A stretch of 16,121 bases of DNA from an uncultured Traorella sp. (GTDB taxonomy: Bacteria > Bacillota_I > Bacilli_A > Erysipelotrichales > Erysipelotrichaceae): NCBI GenBank assembly GCA_945919165.1, contig CAMEIZ010000019.1:1-16121 (forward strand), read 5' to 3'. The position numbers and the translations under genes are program-made. Below the pieces are notes generated by a model. The model was given only the letters and a program-made list of their open reading frames with translations. It did no database searches and was not told the DNA's origin. Positions 13,832-16,121 of the stretch are shown here, piece by piece. The stretch's first letter is position 1, and every line of letters begins with the position of its first letter.

Positions 13832-16121
13832 ATGAATCATTATGTAATTGGTATTTTGGCTCATGTAGATGCTGGTAAAACAACCTTATCAGAAAGCTTA
13901 CTTTATCTGTCCAAAGCAATACGCAAAAAAGGAAGAGTAGATCATCAGGATGCTTATCTTGATTATGATTCTCAGGAAAGAGATCGTGGTATCACGATCT
14001 TTTCCAAGCAGGCAAGATTTAGTTGGGAGAATACGGACTTTACATTAATTGATACTCCTGGTCATGTTGATTTTTCAGGGGAAATGGAAAGAAGTCTTTC
14101 TGTTTTAGATGCTGCTGTGTTAGTGGTCAATGGATGTGATGGAGTACAAAGTCATACAGAAACGATTTGGAAACTTTTAAAACATTATCATCTTCCCGTA
14201 ATTGTTTTTGTAAATAAGATGGATATCAGTTATGTCAGTAAGAAAGAATTAGCCAAGAATCTTCATCGTTTAGATGAAAAAATCATAGATGTTAGTTCCG
14301 GGATGGAACAGCTTTATGAACAAATTGCCATGGTAAATGATGAAATGTTAGAAAAGTATATCAACCATGAAATGAATCTAATGGATATTCGAGAAGCAGT
14401 CTCATCAAGAGAAGTTTTTCCCTGTATAATCGGCAGTGCTTTAAAAGAAGAAGGTGTGGAACAGCTGTTGGATCTTTTAGCCAAAACCATAAAGGAAAAG
14501 ACATATCCTCAACTCTTTGGAGCAAGAGTATATAAGATTACTCATGATGAGAATCAAAAAAAATGGGTTCATTTAAAAATAACTGGCGGCCAATTAAATG
14601 TTAAGGATAAGTTAGGTGAAGATAAGGTTGATCAGATTCGTTTGTACTCAGGAGAAAAATATGAGAATGTGCAAATGGTAAAGGCCGGGGAAGTTTGCAG
14701 TGTTTCTGGTCTTAATCAGGCACAGATATATGATGGATTTGGTTTTGAAACTCAAGCTTCTTTAGCGCAGCTGACAAGCTTTATGAAATATCGAATGATT
14801 TTACCAAAAGATTGTGATACTCAGCAAATGTTGAAAAATCTGAAAACATTGAGTGAAGAAGATCCATTATTAAGAATCAGTTATGAAGAAGAACTCAAAG
14901 AGATTCATGTCCAGCTGATGGGTGAAGTACAAATCGATATCTTAAAAAATATCATACTGAAAAGATTTCATGTTCCGGTTGAATTTGATCAGGGAAGTGT
15001 TGTTTTTATGGAAACAATCTGTGAAAGTGTTGAAGGAGTCGGTCATTTTGAACCATTAAGGCATTATGCAGAAGTTCATCTTCTTTTGGAACCTCAAAAA
15101 CGAGGCAGCGGATTAGTATTTGAAAATCAATGCAGTGAAGATCAGTTGAGTGGTAACTGGCAAAGACTGATTATGACACATCTGACGGAAAAGACACATA
15201 AGGGAGTACTCAGTGGTTCTCCTATTACAGATATGAAAATAACCCTGATTGCAGGCAAAGCGCATAATAAACATACAGAGGGCGGAGATTTTCGTCAGGC
15301 AACTTATCGTGCTGTCAGACAGGGCTTGAGGAAGGCTAAATGTATGCTGTTAGAGCCGTATTACTCTTTCACATTGATGATACCGGCCAATGTGTTAAGC
15401 AAAGCTATATTTGATTTGGAACAGCGTCATGGTACGTTTGAAATAAAAGACCATGACAATAATATGTGTGTGTTGATTGGAAAAGCTCCTATCAGATATT
15501 TGCAGGATTATCAGCTTGAGGTAATGTCATATACAAAGGGAGCGGGACGTTTGTCTTGTACGATATGTGGTTATGAACCATGTGTCAATCAAGATGAAGT
15601 GATTGAACAGATAGGTTATGATTGTGATGCTGATTTACAAAATCCTTGTGGTTCTGTTTTCTGTCAGCATGGCAGTGGTTTTTATGTGCCATATGATGCT
15701 GTAGAAGACTATATGCATATAAAGAATATGAAAAAAAGTAGTTCATCATACGAAATTCATCAAAGACGCAAAATTGATGAAAAAGAGTTACAGGCAGTGT
15801 ATGATCGAACTTTAGGTCCAGTTAAAACACGGATATATCAAAAACCAAAAGAAGATATTGAACTAACGCCTATTCGAAAGATGGAAGTAAAAAAGCAATG
15901 TTTATTAGTCGATGGTTATAATATAATTCATTCATGGAAAAGTCTTTCACAGTTAGCAAGTGTTAATCTGGATGCCGCAAGAGATCGTTTAATTGATCTG
16001 TTAAGCAGTTACCAAGGATATAAAAACTGTTTGCTGATACTGGTTTTTGATGCTTATAAAATCAAAGACAATGCCGGCAGCAAGTGGTATAACGGCAGTA
16101 TTCATATCGTCTATACTAAAA
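13832..16121 (+). CDS. Tet(M)-family translational GTPase fused to a NYN/YacP (Rae1-like) ribonuclease domain, 3' end outside the window
   Basis: Runs unbroken for 763 codons to the window edge. GTPase motifs: G1 AHVDAGKTT (10-18), G2 RGIT with T55, G3 DTPGH (74-78), G4 NKMD (128-131), G5 SAL (202-204). Domains II-V follow the Tet(M)/EF-G order, with LLEPYYSF and DYQLEVMSYTKG closely matching the Tet(M) C-terminal half. Domain V is followed by a Cys/His cluster (C576-H613), a basic linker, and from about residue 690 a NYN domain with LLVDGYN (D694) and VFDAYK (D740), as in B. subtilis YacP/Rae1. An in-frame TGA lies two codons before the ATG, and G1 begins at residue 10, so the start is secure. 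The Tet(M) domain IV loop YSPVST is replaced by HNKHTEGG (478-485), so tetracycline protection is unlikely. The inferred role is a ribosome-docking GTPase that carries an mRNA-cleaving domain. Confidence 0.9.
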   Translation, partial: MNHYVIGILAHVDAGKTTLSESLLYLSKAIRKKGRVDHQDAYLDYDSQERDRGITIFSKQARFSWENTDFTLIDTPGHVDFSGEMERSLSVLDAAVLVVNGCDGVQSHTETIWKLLKHYHLPVIVFVNKMDISYVSKKELAKNLHRLDEKIIDVSSGMEQLYEQIAMVNDEMLEKYINHEMNLMDIREAVSSREVFPCIIGSALKEEGVEQLLDLLAKTIKEKTYPQLFGARVYKITHDENQKKWVHLKITGGQLNVKDKLGEDKVDQIRLYSGEKYENVQMVKAGEVCSVSGLNQAQIYDGFGFETQASLAQLTSFMKYRMILPKDCDTQQMLKNLKTLSEEDPLLRISYEEELKEIHVQLMGEVQIDILKNIILKRFHVPVEFDQGSVVFMETICESVEGVGHFEPLRHYAEVHLLLEPQKRGSGLVFENQCSEDQLSGNWQRLIMTHLTEKTHKGVLSGSPITDMKITLIAGKAHNKHTEGGDFRQATYRAVRQGLRKAKCMLLEPYYSFTLMIPANVLSKAIFDLEQRHGTFEIKDHDNNMCVLIGKAPIRYLQDYQLEVMSYTKGAGRLSCTICGYEPCVNQDEVIEQIGYDCDADLQNPCGSVFCQHGSGFYVPYDAVEDYMHIKNMKKSSSSYEIHQRRKIDEKELQAVYDRTLGPVKTRIYQKPKEDIELTPIRKMEVKKQCLLVDGYNIIHSWKSLSQLASVNLDAARDRLIDLLSSYQGYKNCLLILVFDAYKIKDNAGSKWYNGSIHIVYTK
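13978..14003 (+). other. Intragenic hairpin early in the GTPase-NYN gene
   Basis: AGATCGTG (13981-13988) pairs perfectly with CACGATCT (13993-14000) around GTAT; three further pairs including one G-U extend it to 13978-14003, where it ends in TTTT. It falls on the codons for the G2 motif (RDRGITIF), about 150 bases from the start codon. It could be a weak attenuator-like structure or a chance result of coding sequence. Confidence 0.4.
15557..15670 (+). other. Cys/His cluster between the GTPase and NYN domains
   Basis: Residues 576-613 of the fusion protein hold C576-x2-C579-x4-C584, C598, C606-x4-C611 and H613 (CTICGYEPC ... CGSVFCQHGSGF). The spacing could bind zinc. In Tet(M) the corresponding tail is shorter and lacks this set. 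I recall GYEPC...GSVFCxHGxGF-like segments in related clostridial GTPases, so it may be a conserved module of this subfamily. Confidence 0.55.
15899..16121 (+). other. NYN/YacP (Rae1-like) ribonuclease domain, N-terminal part
   Basis: Residues 690-763 of the fusion protein, CLLVDGYNIIHSW, the LDAARDRLIDLLSSYQGYK helix, LILVFDAYK and the strand IHIVYTK, follow the order of the B. subtilis YacP sequence (LLVDGYN, EEARD, VVFDAH, VIFTK). Acidic residues D694 and D740 are expected active-site residues. The remaining half of the domain, including later acidic residues, lies beyond the window. Confidence 0.85.

Noticed and set aside
13832..16121. Calling the GTPase a tetracycline-resistance gene
   Set aside because: Overall similarity is to Tet(M), but the drug-displacing loop is replaced and a NYN domain is attached, so a resistance call is not supported.
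13832..16121. Fusion created by a sequencing frameshift joining two genes
   Set aside because: I translated the whole stretch codon by codon. The frame is open throughout, and no start codon with a ribosome binding site or terminator appears before the NYN domain.
1..16121. tRNA, rRNA, CRISPR array, insertion sequence or prophage elements
   Set aside because: I saw no cloverleaf-like sequence, spaced repeats, transposase or integrase motifs. Every gap longer than 50 bases is explained by terminators and promoters, and no gene-free stretch reaches 300 bases.

Overview
The window comes from a low-GC Bacillota (Firmicutes) chromosome. The best guess is an Erysipelotrichia-like gut lineage, judged from the ribosomal protein sequences, the compact spc/alpha gene order and the absence of rpmD (L30). 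That placement is an inference and was not tested by a search. All genes lie on the + strand. I see no rRNA, tRNA, CRISPR or mobile element.

Region 1 (1-9248) is the spc and alpha part of the ribosomal protein cluster: rpsQ, rplN, rplX, rplE, broken rpsN, rpsH, rplF, rplR, rpsE, rplO, secY, adk, map, infA, rpmJ, rpsM, rpsK, rpoA, rplQ. It ends at a strong intrinsic terminator (9218-9248). Two things are unusual. rpsN (S14) keeps its ribosome binding site, start codon and last 24 codons but lacks about 106 bp in between, which removes the first zinc knuckle and shifts the frame. rpmD is absent between rpsE and rplO.

Region 2 (9249-12587) holds two single genes, each with its own promoter-like sequence: a nitrilase-superfamily C-N hydrolase and a P-type cation ATPase of the PEGL-motif type.

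Region 3 (12588-16121) is the most interesting part. It holds a TrmR/YrrM-like O-methyltransferase (likely tRNA wobble uridine modification), a membrane-anchored acidic protein with an RraB-like C-terminal domain, a terminator, and a large gene running off the window edge. That last gene encodes a Tet(M)-family translational GTPase followed, in the same unbroken frame, by a Cys/His-rich segment and a NYN/YacP (Rae1-like) ribonuclease domain. Rae1 is a ribosome A-site-dependent mRNA endonuclease in Bacillus subtilis. The fusion therefore suggests one protein that docks on the ribosome as a GTPase and cuts mRNA there. The Tet(M) loop that displaces tetracycline is not conserved, so a tetracycline-resistance label would be misleading. 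Both the methyltransferase and the fusion gene have TATAAT placed exactly six bases before the ATG with no usable Shine-Dalgarno, so both look leaderless, in contrast to the strong ribosome binding sites of the ribosomal genes.
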